The notes beneath the pieces are model-generated. The model made no database searches. It worked only from the letters and a program-made list of their open reading frames with translations, and was not told where the DNA came from. 64,000 nt of DNA from Dehalobacter sp. CP. GTDB lineage: Bacteria > Bacillota_B > Desulfitobacteriia > Desulfitobacteriales > Syntrophobotulaceae. The DNA lies in contig VMEE01000052.1 in NCBI GenBank assembly GCA_009910795.1, forward strand, positions 331,156 to 395,155, read 5' to 3'. Positions 18,917 through 29,087 of this stretch are shown here, one piece after another; the stretch's first letter is position 1; each line of letters begins with the position of its first letter. A program made the position numbers and the translations under genes.

Positions 18917-19753
18917 ATGGATTTTGTGAAAATGCATGGTCTGGGAAACGATTTTATCTGCCTGGATCATTTTCTTTTTCAGACAGGTATGGATTATGCC
19001 GAAACCGCTGTCCAGCTTTGCCACAGACAGTTCGGCGTCGGCGGTGACGGTCTTATTGTGATTCTGTCTTCCGATGTAGCCGATGCAAGGATGAGGATAT
19101 TTAATCCGGACGGTTCTGAACCGGAGATGTGCGGCAATGGCATACGCTGTTTTGCCAAATATGTTTATGAAGCCGGTTACGTTCAGAGAGATTCGCTTAA
19201 GATAGAAACGTTGGCTGGAGTTCTGAATGTCAAACTGGAGATCTGCCGGGGAGCTGTACACCATGTTACGGTTAACATGGGCGAGCCGTGTCTTGATCCC
19301 GTTAAGATACCTGTTTTGGCCGGAACGGATACTGCACTTAACCAAAAACTTGAGGTTGCCGGGCAAGAATATATTTTTTCGGCGGTATCGATGGGAAATC
19401 CGCATTGTATTATTTTTACCGAGGATTTGGAATTGCTTCCATTTGAAACGCTGGGCCGTGCGATCGAGAAACACCCGCTGTTTCCGAGAAAAACAAATGT
19501 GGAGTTTGTCAAAGTAAACAATTCAGGTGAAATAACCGTCAAGGTGTGGGAACGCGGAGTCGGCCCAACGCTAGCCTGCGGAACGGGAGCCTGCGCATCT
19601 GTGGTTGCATCAGTACTGGCTGGTAGAACCGGTAGAACTGTGATTGTTCATTTGCCCGGGGGGGACCTGAAGATTGAATGGCAGGAAGGTCAGCAGGTCC
19701 ATATGACGGGTCCAGCAGTCTGTGTTTTTCGCGGAAGTACGCTTGAATCATAA
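18917..19753 (+). CDS. dapF: Diaminopimelate epimerase
   Basis: It converts LL- to meso-diaminopimelate for lysine and peptidoglycan. The 278-residue protein has the two catalytic cysteines in their family motifs: C72 in EMCGNGIR and C221 in ACGTGACA. The N-terminus FVKMHGLGNDF is typical. The ATG follows GAGAGGAGAA. It is paired with dapL, so the pathway skips the succinylated or acetylated intermediates. Confidence 0.96.
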   Translation: MDFVKMHGLGNDFICLDHFLFQTGMDYAETAVQLCHRQFGVGGDGLIVILSSDVADARMRIFNPDGSEPEMCGNGIRCFAKYVYEAGYVQRDSLKIETLAGVLNVKLEICRGAVHHVTVNMGEPCLDPVKIPVLAGTDTALNQKLEVAGQEYIFSAVSMGNPHCIIFTEDLELLPFETLGRAIEKHPLFPRKTNVEFVKVNNSGEITVKVWERGVGPTLACGTGACASVVASVLAGRTGRTVIVHLPGGDLKIEWQEGQQVHMTGPAVCVFRGSTLES

Positions 19754-19835
19754 GACATCATCATACTTGAATGACTACTATAGTAAAGACAACATCAGGG
19801 AATTATAACTACATATTTACAGGAGAGTGAATAGA

Positions 19836-21071
19836 ATGGCTTTTGTCAATGAAAATTATCTTAAACTGCCTGGAAGCTATCTCTTTTCGGAAATAGCCCG
19901 CCGGGAAAAGCAGTTCAGACAGGAAAACCCGGACTGTGACTTAATAAAAATGGGTATTGGTGATGTGACCCGCCCGCTTCCGCCAGCCGTCATCGAAGCA
20001 ATGCATCAGGCTGTCGAGGAAATGGGCCAGCAGAAAACCTTTAGAGGATATGGCCCAGAACAGGGATATGAGTTCCTGATTGAAAAGATCATTGAGCACG
20101 ATTTCAAGCCCCGCGGTGTCGACCTGGCAGTTAACGAAGTGTTTATCAGTGACGGGGCCAAGACGGACACCGCCAATTTCCAGGAGATATTTGGAATGGG
20201 CAATATCTTGGCTGTTACAGACCCGGTTTATCCGGTTTATGTGGACAGCAATGTCATGGCTGGACGTACCGGTATTTATAACAACGACAAAGGGCAGTTT
20301 GAAGGAATCGTTTATCTTCCCTGTAATCAGGAAAATGGACTGAAACCGGCGCTTCCCAGCACGAAAGCAGATATGATCTACCTGTGCTATCCGAATAATC
20401 CGACTGGAACGACACTTTCGGCTGAAGAACTGAAGAAATGGGTCGATTATGCACGCGATCATAAGGCCATCATCTTATTTGATGCTGCGTACGAAGCTTT
20501 CATTCGGGAAGACGGTGTTCCCCATAGTATTTTTGAAATCGAAGGTGCGCGCGAAGTGGCCGTGGAATTCAGGAGTTTTTCCAAGACGGCTGGTTTTACC
20601 GGAACCCGCTGCGCATATACCATCGTTCCAAAGGAAGTCATGGTCTATGATTCCAAAGGGGAAGCGCACAGTCTGAATAAATTATGGCTTAGAAGGCAGA
20701 CCACAAAATTCAATGGAGTATCTTATCCGATCCAGGCTGCCACTGCTGCCGTATTTTCTGAGGCAGGGAAACAACAGGTCAAAGAAACCATTGATTATTA
20801 TATGGATAATGCCGCAATTATCCGGGCTGGTCTCGAAAAAGCGGGATATACCGTCTTTGGCGGTGTGAATGCACCATATATCTGGCTAAAAACACCGGGA
20901 CAGTTAGGATCCTGGGAATTCTTTGACAAGCTGATGAAAGAGGCAAATGTTATCGGAACACCTGGAGCCGGCTTCGGTGCGAGCGGAGAAGGATTCTTCC
21001 GTCTGACGGCTTTCAACACTAGGGAGAATACGGCGAGGGCCATTGAAAGGATAAGGACCAGGATAGTATAA
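19836..21071 (+). CDS. dapL: LL-diaminopimelate aminotransferase
   Basis: It converts tetrahydrodipicolinate directly to LL-diaminopimelate with glutamate as donor. The 411-residue fold-type I PLP enzyme has the cofactor lysine in [13 protein letters not shown] near residue 250 and the N-terminus [13 protein letters not shown] seen in DapL proteins. The ATG at 19836 sits 9 bases after AGGAGA; a GTG at 19827 is an alternative. This route is common in Desulfitobacterium-like Firmicutes, methanogens and Chloroflexi, and the dapF-dapL pairing supports the call. Confidence 0.95.
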   Translation: MAFVNENYLKLPGSYLFSEIARREKQFRQENPDCDLIKMGIGDVTRPLPPAVIEAMHQAVEEMGQQKTFRGYGPEQGYEFLIEKIIEHDFKPRGVDLAVNEVFISDGAKTDTANFQEIFGMGNILAVTDPVYPVYVDSNVMAGRTGIYNNDKGQFEGIVYLPCNQENGLKPALPSTKADMIYLCYPNNPTGTTLSAEELKKWVDYARDHKAIILFDAAYEAFIREDGVPHSIFEIEGAREVAVEFRSFSKTAGFTGTRCAYTIVPKEVMVYDSKGEAHSLNKLWLRRQTTKFNGVSYPIQAATAAVFSEAGKQQVKETIDYYMDNAAIIRAGLEKAGYTVFGGVNAPYIWLKTPGQLGSWEFFDKLMKEANVIGTPGAGFGASGEGFFRLTAFNTRENTARAIERIRTRIV

Positions 21072-21120
21072 AGCTATTAGGTAGGATGAAGCAATCTACT
21101 GCTTGAGAACGTGATTTAAC

Positions 21121-21150
21121 CGAGGAGCTGTTTGTCTCCTCAATTTTTTC
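21121..21150 (+). terminator. Terminator after dapL
   Basis: GAGGAG and CTCCTC flank an 8-base loop and are followed by AATTTTTTC. Confidence 0.75.
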
Positions 21151-21258
21151 TTTCTGGTACCTTGTATAACTCTAAAACGCATGTAAAGAGAGCAAAGCAT
21201 AGTATTCTTGCCCTTAAGAACAAAAGAGTGGTATATTGTCGTTAAGGAGTTGAGGAAA

Positions 21259-22137
21259 TTGGCAAATAGTATGACTGGTTTTGGCAGAGGGGAAGCTCAA
21301 GGACTTGGAGTTCAGATCTCAGTAGAAATGAAATCTGTAAACAACCGTTTCCTTGAAGTCCTGGTGAAACTGCCCAGAAACCTGAATATCATCGAGGAGC
21401 GTTTCCGGAAAGCCGTGCAGGAAAAAGTCCAGCGGGGCCGTGTTGATATTTACGTGAATATCAAGGAAACGGAAGAAAAAAAGAGATTAGTTAAGGTTGA
21501 CAAAGATTTAGTGCTGTCGTATGATAATTCTCTGAAGGAATTGGCAAATTTGCTCAATACCACGTATAAGAGCGATCTTTTTAGTCTGGTTTCGCTCCCT
21601 GAAGTACTCAGTGTTGAAAACGAAGAGACGGATGCCGAAGCCTTGTGGCCATATCTCAGTATGGCTTTACAGGAGGCACTGAACCAGTTAATTCAAATGC
21701 GTAGGACTGAAGGGGAGAGACTGGCCAAGGATTTGCTGAAAAAATTAGATGACCTTTCCGGAATGGTTGATCAAGTAACTGTAAGAGCGCCGCAGGTTGT
21801 GGCAGAATATCAGGAAAAATTGAGGGAAAGGCTTGCGGCGCTTCTGGCGGACACTTCGCTGGATGAAGCTAGACTGATTACCGAAGTTGCCATTTTTGCC
21901 GACAGGTCTTCTATTGAGGAAGAGCTGGTCAGGCTCGGGAGTCATTTTGAACAATTTACCAAAGCATTTTCGGCCAACGAACCGATTGGACGGAAACTGG
22001 ATTTTCTGATTCAGGAAATGAACAGAGAGATCAATACCATTGGGTCTAAGGCAAATGATCTGGAGATTTCACATATCATTGTTCAGGGAAAAAGTGAATT
22101 GGAGAAAATCCGGGAACAGGTTCAGAATATCGAGTAA
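21259..22137 (+). CDS. yicC: YicC/YloC family endoribonuclease
   Basis: A stress-induced family with endoribonuclease activity shown for some members. The 292-residue protein starts with SMTGFGRG and has an internal coiled region and the C-terminal DUF1732 segment, LIQEMNREINTIGSKAND, which holds the conserved Glu/Asn residues. The start is TTG 21259, giving MANSMTGFGRG with AAGGAG 9 bases upstream; the longer frame to 21208 has no such site. It heads the yicC-remA-gmk-rpoZ-coaBC order conserved in Firmicutes. Confidence 0.9.
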   Translation: MANSMTGFGRGEAQGLGVQISVEMKSVNNRFLEVLVKLPRNLNIIEERFRKAVQEKVQRGRVDIYVNIKETEEKKRLVKVDKDLVLSYDNSLKELANLLNTTYKSDLFSLVSLPEVLSVENEETDAEALWPYLSMALQEALNQLIQMRRTEGERLAKDLLKKLDDLSGMVDQVTVRAPQVVAEYQEKLRERLAALLADTSLDEARLITEVAIFADRSSIEEELVRLGSHFEQFTKAFSANEPIGRKLDFLIQEMNREINTIGSKANDLEISHIIVQGKSELEKIREQVQNIE

Positions 22138-22200
22138 CACGATGAAAAGAGCAGTAATAACGCCGATATGCAGCGTATTGAATATGGGAGGTATAAGGAA

Positions 22201-22470
22201 TTGGATATCAAACTAATTAATATAGGATTTGGCAATATTGTATCGGCCAACAGAATTATCTCGATTGTAAGTCCGGAATCAGCACCTATTAAACGGATCA
22301 TTCAGGAAGCGCGCGATACAGGAATGCTCATCGATGCCACCTATGGGCGAAGAACGCGTGCCGTCATTATGTGTGACAGCCACCACGTGATTTTGTCGGC
22401 TGTTCAGCCTGAAACGGTTGCCCATCGTCTGACCGCCAAAGAATCCAGTAATGAGGATCCGGTTGATTAA
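22201..22470 (+). CDS. remA: Extracellular matrix regulator RemA (DUF370)
   Basis: A small DNA-binding regulator that in Bacillus activates biofilm matrix and osmoprotection genes. The 89-residue protein carries the strongly conserved [14 protein letters not shown] and [10 protein letters not shown] segments. The start is TTG 22201, with GGGAGG 9 bases upstream; this matches the family N-terminus (M-x-I-K-x-I-N). The longer frame to 22168 adds residues not seen in the family. It lies between yicC and gmk, as in many Firmicutes. Confidence 0.93.
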   Translation: MDIKLINIGFGNIVSANRIISIVSPESAPIKRIIQEARDTGMLIDATYGRRTRAVIMCDSHHVILSAVQPETVAHRLTAKESSNEDPVD

Positions 22471-22471
22471 A

Positions 22472-23056
22472 ATGGAAGACAAAGGGCTGCTGATTGTGGT
22501 TTCAGGTCCTGCAGGAGTTGGAAAAGGAACGCTGTGTAAGCGGCTTTTTGCCGAGTGCGGCGATCTAGAATATTCTGTTTCCGTAACGACCAGGGCACCA
22601 AGACCGGGAGAAACAGAGGGAAAAGAATACTATTTCCGTTCCAGGGATGAATTTCTTAAAATGGTCGAGAACAATGAGTTCCTGGAATGGGCAGAGTTTT
22701 GCGGAAACCTGTACGGAACCCCAAGATTTCATGTGGAAAGTGTCCTGAAACGAAACAAGACCATCTTACTGGAAATCGATATGCAGGGAGCAAAAATTGT
22801 CAAAAAGGCTTTTCCGGATGGTGTGTTTATTTTCATTGTTCCACCTTCCTTGGAGGAGCTCGCTGAAAGGCTTTACGGAAGAGGAACGGAAACACCTGAC
22901 GTCGTGCAGCGCAGACTGGCACAAGCCGTTCAGGAAATGAAAAATATGAAGGATTATGATTATGCTGTTGAGAACGACGAAATCGGTACTGCAGCTGAAA
23001 AGCTTAAGAGTATCATCATTGCAGAAAAATGCCGGATAAATCCAAAGTCGTTTTAG
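22472..23056 (+). CDS. gmk: Guanylate kinase
   Basis: It phosphorylates GMP to GDP. The 194-residue protein has the P-loop GPAGVGKGT near the N-terminus and the GMP-binding VTTRAPRPGE segment near residue 37. The start is unsure: ATG 22472 gives the usual N-terminus, while ATG 22451, inside remA, adds seven residues; GAGG at 22453-22456 lies far from the former. rpoZ follows after 18 bases. Confidence 0.95.
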   Translation: MEDKGLLIVVSGPAGVGKGTLCKRLFAECGDLEYSVSVTTRAPRPGETEGKEYYFRSRDEFLKMVENNEFLEWAEFCGNLYGTPRFHVESVLKRNKTILLEIDMQGAKIVKKAFPDGVFIFIVPPSLEELAERLYGRGTETPDVVQRRLAQAVQEMKNMKDYDYAVENDEIGTAAEKLKSIIIAEKCRINPKSF

Positions 23057-23074
23057 TTTAAAGGAGGAATAACG

Positions 23075-23290
23075 ATGAAGCAGCCTTCTTTGGATGTTCT
23101 GATGTCCCAGGCAGATAGTAAATATACCCTTGTTGTGGCCGCTGCTAAAAGGGCCAGGGTACTCATGAACAATATGGATGCAAATGAATTTAAGGATACG
23201 AAACCTGTCAGCAGGGCGCTGGTTGAGATTGCATACGGCAAAATCAATTCCGACTTTTTTGAGAAGGTGACGACAGATGCTACGCGGTAA
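23075..23290 (+). CDS. rpoZ: RNA polymerase omega subunit
   Basis: The 71-residue assembly subunit of RNA polymerase, with the family pattern of a short N-terminus, the segment KYTLVVAAAKRAR near residue 17 and PVSRALVEIAYGKI near 43. AAAGGAGGAAT precedes the ATG. It overlaps coaBC by 14 bases. Confidence 0.94.
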   Translation: MKQPSLDVLMSQADSKYTLVVAAAKRARVLMNNMDANEFKDTKPVSRALVEIAYGKINSDFFEKVTTDATR

Positions 23291-24485
23291 ACGTGTACTT
23301 CTGGGTGTGACAGGAAGTATTGCTGCTTATAAAGCGGTCGACATTGCCAGCAGACTGGTGAAAAGCGGTGCAGAGGTCTTTGTCGTGATGACAGAATCAG
23401 CGACAGAGTTCATTGCGCCTTTGACTTTCAGGAGCATCACCGGCCAGCCGGTTTATACGGATATGTTCAGTGAACCCAAACTGTGGAACATTGAACATAT
23501 TTCCCTGGCACAGAAGGCAGACCTTGCGTTGGTCGCACCGGCGACCGCTAATATCATTGCGAAGATGGCTGTTGGGCTTGCCGATGATTTTATGTCGACA
23601 GTTTTATTGGCCGTTCAGAATCCTGTCTTTGTGGCACCGGCTATGAATCATGCTATGTATCATCACCTTGCGACGCAGCAGAATCTGGGGATTCTTCAGC
23701 AGCGGGGGATTCATCTGATTGGACCAGCCAGAGGCTTCCAGGCCTGCGGGACAGAAGGCGACGGCAGGATGAGTGAGCCTGGGGAGATCATTGATTTCCT
23801 TCAGAATTTTATGTTAAACCGTGAAATCATGAAAGGCCGGAAAGTGCTAGTTACGGCCGGCGGCACCCGCGAGGAACTTGATCCGGTCAGATATCTTGGA
23901 AATTACAGCTCAGGCCGCATGGGCTATGCAATTGCTGAGGCGTTTGCTGAGGCAGGCGCACAGGTGACCTTGGTCAGCGGACCCTCGGATCTTCTTCCCC
24001 CATTCGGCGTGGAAACGGTCCGGATTATTTCAGCGGAAGAGATGTATGCGGAAGTTATGACACGATATGCGGAACAGGATATCGTCGTCAAAGCAGCTGC
24101 GGTTGCTGATTTTCGGCCTGCAATCCGCAATCAGCAAAAGATCAAGAAAGACGGAAAGTCTGTTATCCTGGAATTAGTACCGAATCCGGACATTTTGTCA
24201 GCTTTGGGAGCTCGGAAGAAGCACCAGTACCTGGTTGGCTTTGCTGCTGAGACCCAAAATGTGATTGAAAACGGTCTGGAAAAGCTGAACCGCAAAAAGA
24301 CCGATATGCTTGTGGTCAATGATGTCACAGCATCAGGGGCTGGTTTTGGTACGGATACCAATATTGTTAGTTTTCTTTATCCTGATGGCAGAAAAATAGA
24401 TCTGCCCAAAATGAGCAAGCTGGAAGTTGCCAGAAAGTTGGTGCAAGAGATTGCCTTGGACAAAGGCATTGGATCAAAGGAGTGA
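23277..24485 (+). CDS. coaBC: Bifunctional phosphopantothenoylcysteine decarboxylase / synthetase
   Basis: Two consecutive steps of coenzyme A synthesis. The 402-residue protein has an N-terminal flavin-dependent CoaC domain (GVTGSIAAYKA near residue 8, APAMNHAMYHH near 121, and the catalytic cysteine in GFQACGTEGDGRM near 158) and a C-terminal CoaB synthetase domain from about 188 (VLVTAGGTREELDPVR, NYSSGRMGYA). It starts at ATG 23277 inside rpoZ, with AGAAGGTGA upstream. Confidence 0.96.
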   Translation: MLRGKRVLLGVTGSIAAYKAVDIASRLVKSGAEVFVVMTESATEFIAPLTFRSITGQPVYTDMFSEPKLWNIEHISLAQKADLALVAPATANIIAKMAVGLADDFMSTVLLAVQNPVFVAPAMNHAMYHHLATQQNLGILQQRGIHLIGPARGFQACGTEGDGRMSEPGEIIDFLQNFMLNREIMKGRKVLVTAGGTREELDPVRYLGNYSSGRMGYAIAEAFAEAGAQVTLVSGPSDLLPPFGVETVRIISAEEMYAEVMTRYAEQDIVVKAAAVADFRPAIRNQQKIKKDGKSVILELVPNPDILSALGARKKHQYLVGFAAETQNVIENGLEKLNRKKTDMLVVNDVTASGAGFGTDTNIVSFLYPDGRKIDLPKMSKLEVARKLVQEIALDKGIGSKE

Positions 24486-24491
24486 TTTTGA

Positions 24492-25673
24492 ATGGGTTAC
24501 AAATTATTTACCTCAGAATCTGTTACCGAAGGACATCCCGACAAAATATGCGATCAAATTTCGGATGCAATTCTTGATGCCGTCCTGCGTCAGGACAGAG
24601 AAGCACGAGTCGCCTGTGAAACATCTGTGACAACCGGGCTGGTTCTGGTAAGCGGCGAGATTACCACCCATTGTTATGTGGATATTCCAAGAGTCGTAAG
24701 GGAAACCATCAGACAGATCGGATATACGAGAGCCAAGTATGGCTTTGACGCGGATACATGTGCGGTGCTGACCTCGATTGGAGAGCAGTCCAGTGATATT
24801 GCCTTAGGCGTTAACAAAGCATTGGAGGCAAAGATATCCGAAGAAGACATCAGTGAGATCGGTGCAGGAGACCAAGGGATGATGTTTGGCTATGCCACAA
24901 ACGAAACCGAAACATTCATGCCGGTGCCGATTGATCTTGCGCATAAGCTGGCCCGCAGGCTGGCTGAAATCCGTAAGGCGGAAGTGCTGAACTATTTAAG
25001 ACCTGACGGCAAAACGCAGGTTACCGTTGAATACGAGGACGGAAAACCCAAAAGAATCGATACGATTGTAATTTCGACCCAGCATCATCCTGAGGTTTCC
25101 CAGGAGCAGATCAAAAACGACCTTCTGGAGCATGTCGTAAGACCAGTGGTTCCATCTGAAATGCTGGATGAGAATACCCGTTATTATATCAATCCGACGG
25201 GCAGATTTGTGATTGGCGGGCCTCAAGGCGACGCAGGACTTACCGGCAGAAAAATTATTGTCGACACTTATGGTGGTATGGCTAGACACGGTGGCGGGGC
25301 GTTTTCCGGAAAGGATCCTACGAAGGTTGACCGGTCCGGGGCTTATGCCGCGCGCTATGTGGCCAAAAATGTTGTCGGAGCGGGCCTAGCTGACCGCTGT
25401 GAGATTCAGATTGCTTATGCGATTGGTGTTGCGCATCCTGTCTCCATTTCTGTTGAAACATTTGGGACGGGCAAGGTCAGTGATGATAAGATCATCGCGT
25501 TGATTAATGAAACGTTTGATCTTCGTCCGGCTGCAATTATCAACACCCTGGATCTCCGCAGACCAATCTATAGACAGACTGCGGCCTACGGGCATTTTGG
25601 CCGCAATGACCTTGACCTCCCGTGGGAGAAGCTTGATAAAGTCGAACAATTAAGGAAACTAGCCGGACGCTGA
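24492..25673 (+). CDS. metK: S-adenosylmethionine synthetase
   Basis: It makes SAM from methionine and ATP. The 393-residue protein shows the family motifs [17 protein letters not shown] near the start, [12 protein letters not shown] near residue 117 and [18 protein letters not shown] near 268. It is 6 bases after coaBC, with AAAGGAGTGATTTTG before the ATG. No SAM riboswitch is visible because it is internal to the operon. A terminator follows about 80 bases downstream. Confidence 0.97.
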   Translation: MGYKLFTSESVTEGHPDKICDQISDAILDAVLRQDREARVACETSVTTGLVLVSGEITTHCYVDIPRVVRETIRQIGYTRAKYGFDADTCAVLTSIGEQSSDIALGVNKALEAKISEEDISEIGAGDQGMMFGYATNETETFMPVPIDLAHKLARRLAEIRKAEVLNYLRPDGKTQVTVEYEDGKPKRIDTIVISTQHHPEVSQEQIKNDLLEHVVRPVVPSEMLDENTRYYINPTGRFVIGGPQGDAGLTGRKIIVDTYGGMARHGGGAFSGKDPTKVDRSGAYAARYVAKNVVGAGLADRCEIQIAYAIGVAHPVSISVETFGTGKVSDDKIIALINETFDLRPAAIINTLDLRRPIYRQTAAYGHFGRNDLDLPWEKLDKVEQLRKLAGR

Positions 25674-25752
25674 AACGTTGTTAAGCTTCCAATAGAAATA
25701 AGCTATAGCAGAGAAAAATCATCGGTGTCAGTAGAAGAATAACAGACTGCAG

Positions 25753-25785
25753 AGGGTGTCGTGGGAATCCAGGGCATCCTTTTTA
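25753..25785 (+). terminator. Terminator after metK
   Basis: AGGGTGTC (25753-25760) pairs with GGCATCCT (25773-25780), allowing G-U pairs, and runs into TTTTT. The rest of the 25674-25931 gap is AT-rich and holds the likely paaK promoter (TATAAT at 25868) without a clear -35. Confidence 0.6.
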
Positions 25786-25931
25786 TGTTGATAACAGGAA
25801 AACAAAAACTTACAATTTTTATTAAAAGCGTTTTAAAAATACAGATTCAAATATGGATTATCTTGATATATAATATACCTATTGTTAACAGTTAGCGTGT
25901 CAAAATAAGTTTGAGGCAGGAGGATGGTAGG

Positions 25932-27197
25932 ATGACTCAGGATGAGTTGTTACTTCATTTAAGAAAGACCGTTGAACAGGTCTTAAAAGCTCCCTACTAC
26001 AAGAAAAGACTGGCTGAGGTGGGTATCTATTATCCCGGTGATGTCAAATCCCTGGAGGATTTTCGGAAGATACCATTGACGGATAAAGAAGCGTTACGCC
26101 AGAATTATCCTTTTGGATTATTTGCCGAGCCATTGGAAAAGATGGTCAGAATCCATGCTTCCTCAGGAACAACGGGAAAACCGACCGTTGTAGGATATAC
26201 CCGTGAAGATATTCAGTTATGGGCCAAAATTGTGGCCAACGGTCTCAGAAGAGCCGGCATTACGTCCAACGACGTTGTACAGGTCGCTTACGGCTATGGC
26301 TTGTTTACCGGCGGTATGGGACTGCATTACGGATGTGAAGAACTCGGGGCTTTAGTCATTCCGATCTCCGGCGGCAATACCCAGCGTCAGCTGATGCTGA
26401 TGCGTGACTTTGGAAGTACGGTTCTTTGCTGTACTCCGTCGTACGCACTTTATCTGGCAGACAGTCTGGAAGAAGAGGGTATGACCAAAGAAGACTTGAA
26501 ACTGAGGGTCGGGATATTTGGCGCTGAGCCCTGGACAGAACAGATGAGAGCTGAGATTGAGGTCAGACTTGGTATTCGGGCGCTTGATATCTATGGATTG
26601 AGTGAAACGATGGGACCCGGCGTTTCTCTAGAGTGCCTGAAGGGCGAAGGGCTGCATATAGATGAGAACTTCTACCCTGAGATTCTAGATAAAGACGGAA
26701 ATGTTCTGCCGGAAGGAGAAACAGGAGAGCTAGTTCTTACCAGCTTTAACAAAATGGGTTTCCCCGGACTCCGCTATAGAACGAAAGATATTACCAGCAT
26801 CACCTATGGAAGCTGTACCTGCGGCCACACCGGCTGGACGATGAAGAGAGTGTCGGCAAGAGTCGATGATATGCTGATTATTCGTGGTGTCAACGTCTTC
26901 CCAAGCCAGATTGAAGAAGCGATCCTGTCGGTGGGCGGAATCGAACCGCATTATCTGATTGTTGTGGACCGTGAGGGCAATCTCGATACCCTCGAAGTCC
27001 AGATTGAGGTGAATGCGGCAAGCTTCAACGATGAGATCCGGGAACTCGAAGAGCTCCAGCAAAGGCTTCAAACTAAAATACATGAGATCCTTAATATTGC
27101 GGCCAGGGTGCGTCTTGTCGAGCCGAAGAGTATCCCGCGCAGCGAAGGAAAAGCGAAGCGTGTAATTGATAAACGCAAGGAAAAACAATTAAGCTAA
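25932..27197 (+). CDS. paaK: Phenylacetate-CoA ligase family protein
   Basis: An AMP-forming acyl-CoA ligase of the PaaK family, 421 residues. Motifs are the phosphate loop SSGTTGKPT near residue 79, YGLSETMGPG near 224 and YRTKDI near 291, with the C-terminal AMP-binding subdomain after about 320. The ATG at 25932 has AGGAGG 8 bases upstream. It is followed by an ACT-domain gene, a pairing seen in anaerobes where paaK accompanies indolepyruvate ferredoxin oxidoreductase; no iorAB is in this window, so the aryl acid substrate is only inferred. Confidence 0.88.
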   Translation: MTQDELLLHLRKTVEQVLKAPYYKKRLAEVGIYYPGDVKSLEDFRKIPLTDKEALRQNYPFGLFAEPLEKMVRIHASSGTTGKPTVVGYTREDIQLWAKIVANGLRRAGITSNDVVQVAYGYGLFTGGMGLHYGCEELGALVIPISGGNTQRQLMLMRDFGSTVLCCTPSYALYLADSLEEEGMTKEDLKLRVGIFGAEPWTEQMRAEIEVRLGIRALDIYGLSETMGPGVSLECLKGEGLHIDENFYPEILDKDGNVLPEGETGELVLTSFNKMGFPGLRYRTKDITSITYGSCTCGHTGWTMKRVSARVDDMLIIRGVNVFPSQIEEAILSVGGIEPHYLIVVDREGNLDTLEVQIEVNAASFNDEIRELEELQQRLQTKIHEILNIAARVRLVEPKSIPRSEGKAKRVIDKRKEKQLS

Positions 27198-27234
27198 ATT
27201 CTCCTAAATGAAAAAAATAAAGGGGGAAAAACAT

Positions 27235-27630
27235 ATGTTACAACTGTCAATTTTTCTGGAAAATGCCCAGGGCCGTCTGGCAGACGCACTGAATACTTTA
27301 GCTGACCTTCAAGTCAATATCCGCGCGCTGTCCCTTGCTGACACCAAAGATTATGGTGTACTCAGGATTATCGTGGAGAATCCGGAAGAAGTTGCGGAGA
27401 AACTCCGGGAGCGCAATTGTGTCGTCAAGATTACCCAGGTTTGGGTGCTAAAAGTTCCCGACAGTCCGGGAGGTCTGGCTGGACAACTGAACAAGCTTGT
27501 TGCCGAGGGTGTGAACGTTGAATATATGTATGGTTTTGTGGAAAAGGAAAACGAGCAGGCCCAGGTCGTTCTAAGAGTCAGAGATGCTGAAATCATGCAG
27601 GCTGCGATGGACAAACTCGCGCTCAAATGA
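27235..27630 (+). CDS. Tandem ACT-domain protein
   Basis: A 131-residue protein made of two ACT domains (about 1-65 and 70-131), a fold that usually binds amino acids. The first begins LSIFLENAQGRLADALNTLAD and the second VPDSPGGLAGQLNKLVAE, each with the ligand-site glycine. The ATG at 27235 follows AAGGGGGAAAAACAT. It lies 37 bases after paaK, so it probably senses an amino acid for that ligase or its pathway; no catalytic domain is present. A strong terminator follows. Confidence 0.85.
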   Translation: MLQLSIFLENAQGRLADALNTLADLQVNIRALSLADTKDYGVLRIIVENPEEVAEKLRERNCVVKITQVWVLKVPDSPGGLAGQLNKLVAEGVNVEYMYGFVEKENEQAQVVLRVRDAEIMQAAMDKLALK

Positions 27631-27683
27631 AGAAAGAAGAAAGTAAGCGATCAAATACAGTATTAAAATATAATAACAAGATG

Positions 27684-27725
27684 AAAAAACCTGTTTCCTT
27701 ACAAAAATAAGGAAACAGGTTTTTT
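27684..27725. terminator. Strong bidirectional terminator
   Basis: A perfect 18-bp stem (27684-27701 and 27708-27725) with a six-base loop, A-rich before and T-rich after, so it can act on both strands. It ends the paaK-ACT unit. Confidence 0.9.
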
Positions 27726-27793
27726 GTATAATCCGTTCTGGCATTTAGGAAAATAAATCTAGTACCATTGAAAATTTGGTTTTGGAGGATGAT

Positions 27794-28429
27794 ATGCAGA
27801 ACTTCATTGCGACTTACACCAGCCAAAGAAAAAAACAGGAGACCCGGCGATATCTGCTCGATAATATCACCTATCATCTCGCACCGCTGCTTATCGCATC
27901 CAAGCCGGCTGAACTGCTTACATTTACCACTGCCATCAAAAAAGATGCGCTGGAGACCTGGGATCAAATCAAAGATAGGCTTTACCCCTATGTGACGGTT
28001 CAGGAAATTGTCAGGAATAAAGCTTCTGTCAGCGTATTATTTTATGCCGCAGACAGATTATCTTCAATACTTCAAATCCCTGAGAACCAGCATTTCTTAA
28101 GATCACTGGATTATTGTGGGGAGACGGATCAGGATACGGCAATCCAGACTTTAAAACAAAAATGGATCATTGGGCCTTTCCCTCACGAAATCGGACTATT
28201 TCTGGGCTTCCCACTGGACGATGTGGCAGATTTTATCTATTTCCCCGATAAAAAACCTCTGCTGACCGGTTACTGGAAGGTCTACCATGCTCCTGAGAAA
28301 GCCAGGAGAATATTTCAGGAATACAACGAGGCCAGATATGCATACATCCGATACATGCTCGACGGGAACAAAAGTGAGGGCTTTTTAAAATGCATGGGCC
28401 GGAACCGGTTGAAAGGATCATCAATATAA
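27794..28429 (+). CDS. DUF3793 family protein
   Basis: A 211-residue soluble protein that I recognise as the clostridial DUF3793 family from its layout: an N-terminal helical part with YLLDNITYHLAPLL, a central GPFPHEIGLFLGFPLDDV segment and YWKVYHAPEKARRIF near the C-terminus. Its function is unknown; homologs often occur near redox or metal genes. TTGGAGGA precedes the ATG at 27794. It begins a same-strand group with the ferritin-like, SufS-like and DsrE-like genes. Confidence 0.75.
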   Translation: MQNFIATYTSQRKKQETRRYLLDNITYHLAPLLIASKPAELLTFTTAIKKDALETWDQIKDRLYPYVTVQEIVRNKASVSVLFYAADRLSSILQIPENQHFLRSLDYCGETDQDTAIQTLKQKWIIGPFPHEIGLFLGFPLDDVADFIYFPDKKPLLTGYWKVYHAPEKARRIFQEYNEARYAYIRYMLDGNKSEGFLKCMGRNRLKGSSI

Positions 28430-28473
28430 TAAGCTAAAAGAATGATTTGCCATGGCCGTCAGGAGGAATTGGG

Positions 28474-29028
28474 ATGTTTAGTTACCAGAAACGTTTACTA
28501 TATCCGGTTTATGTTGAGCAGAAAAATGAGAAGCTGGCCTGGACCTTATTGGAACATATCGGCGGGAAAGACGGGGAATTTACTGCTTTTACACGTCATA
28601 TGTATCAACGCCTGCATGTGATCAATCCATATATTCGTGATCTTTTGGGTATGATTGCTTCGGAAGAGCTTGCGCATATGGAGATTATTGCAGCTGCAGT
28701 CAGAAAGCTTGGCCTTGCTGATTTGCCGCTTGCCAATTCCGGGCAGGAGTCCTGGAATATGGAATATGTTGAGAAGAGTACGGATATTAATGAGATGCTC
28801 AAAATCAATGAAGAAGCGGAGATCAGGGCTAAGAGACTGTACCTGCGGCATCTCACACTGACTGAGGACACTTCACTAAAGAAAATGCTCCAATTCTTAG
28901 TCAACCGGGAAGAAGTTCATCAAAGATTACTAAAAAAAAGCGGTGTTTTAGTGGCTCAGGAAGCCAATAATGAGCAGTTCTCGACGCTGATTCATGAATA
29001 TAAAATGAGTCTGCGCGTAATGAAGTAA
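28474..29028 (+). CDS. Ferritin-like manganese catalase / CotJC family protein
   Basis: A 184-residue protein with two diiron/dimanganese-type motifs, EELAHME near residue 58 and NREEVHQ near residue 149, like the manganese catalase family and its short spore-coat member CotJC. The N-terminus MFSYQKRLLYPV resembles CotJC. AGGAGG lies before the ATG at 28474. Whether it has catalase activity or is a structural spore coat protein cannot be told from sequence. It is 44 bases after the DUF3793 gene. Confidence 0.8.
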   Translation: MFSYQKRLLYPVYVEQKNEKLAWTLLEHIGGKDGEFTAFTRHMYQRLHVINPYIRDLLGMIASEELAHMEIIAAAVRKLGLADLPLANSGQESWNMEYVEKSTDINEMLKINEEAEIRAKRLYLRHLTLTEDTSLKKMLQFLVNREEVHQRLLKKSGVLVAQEANNEQFSTLIHEYKMSLRVMK

Positions 29029-29087
29029 CAAATTTTTGCTTGGTCAATAAACTATGAGGGGATCATTATGTTATAGGGGAGAGGAAA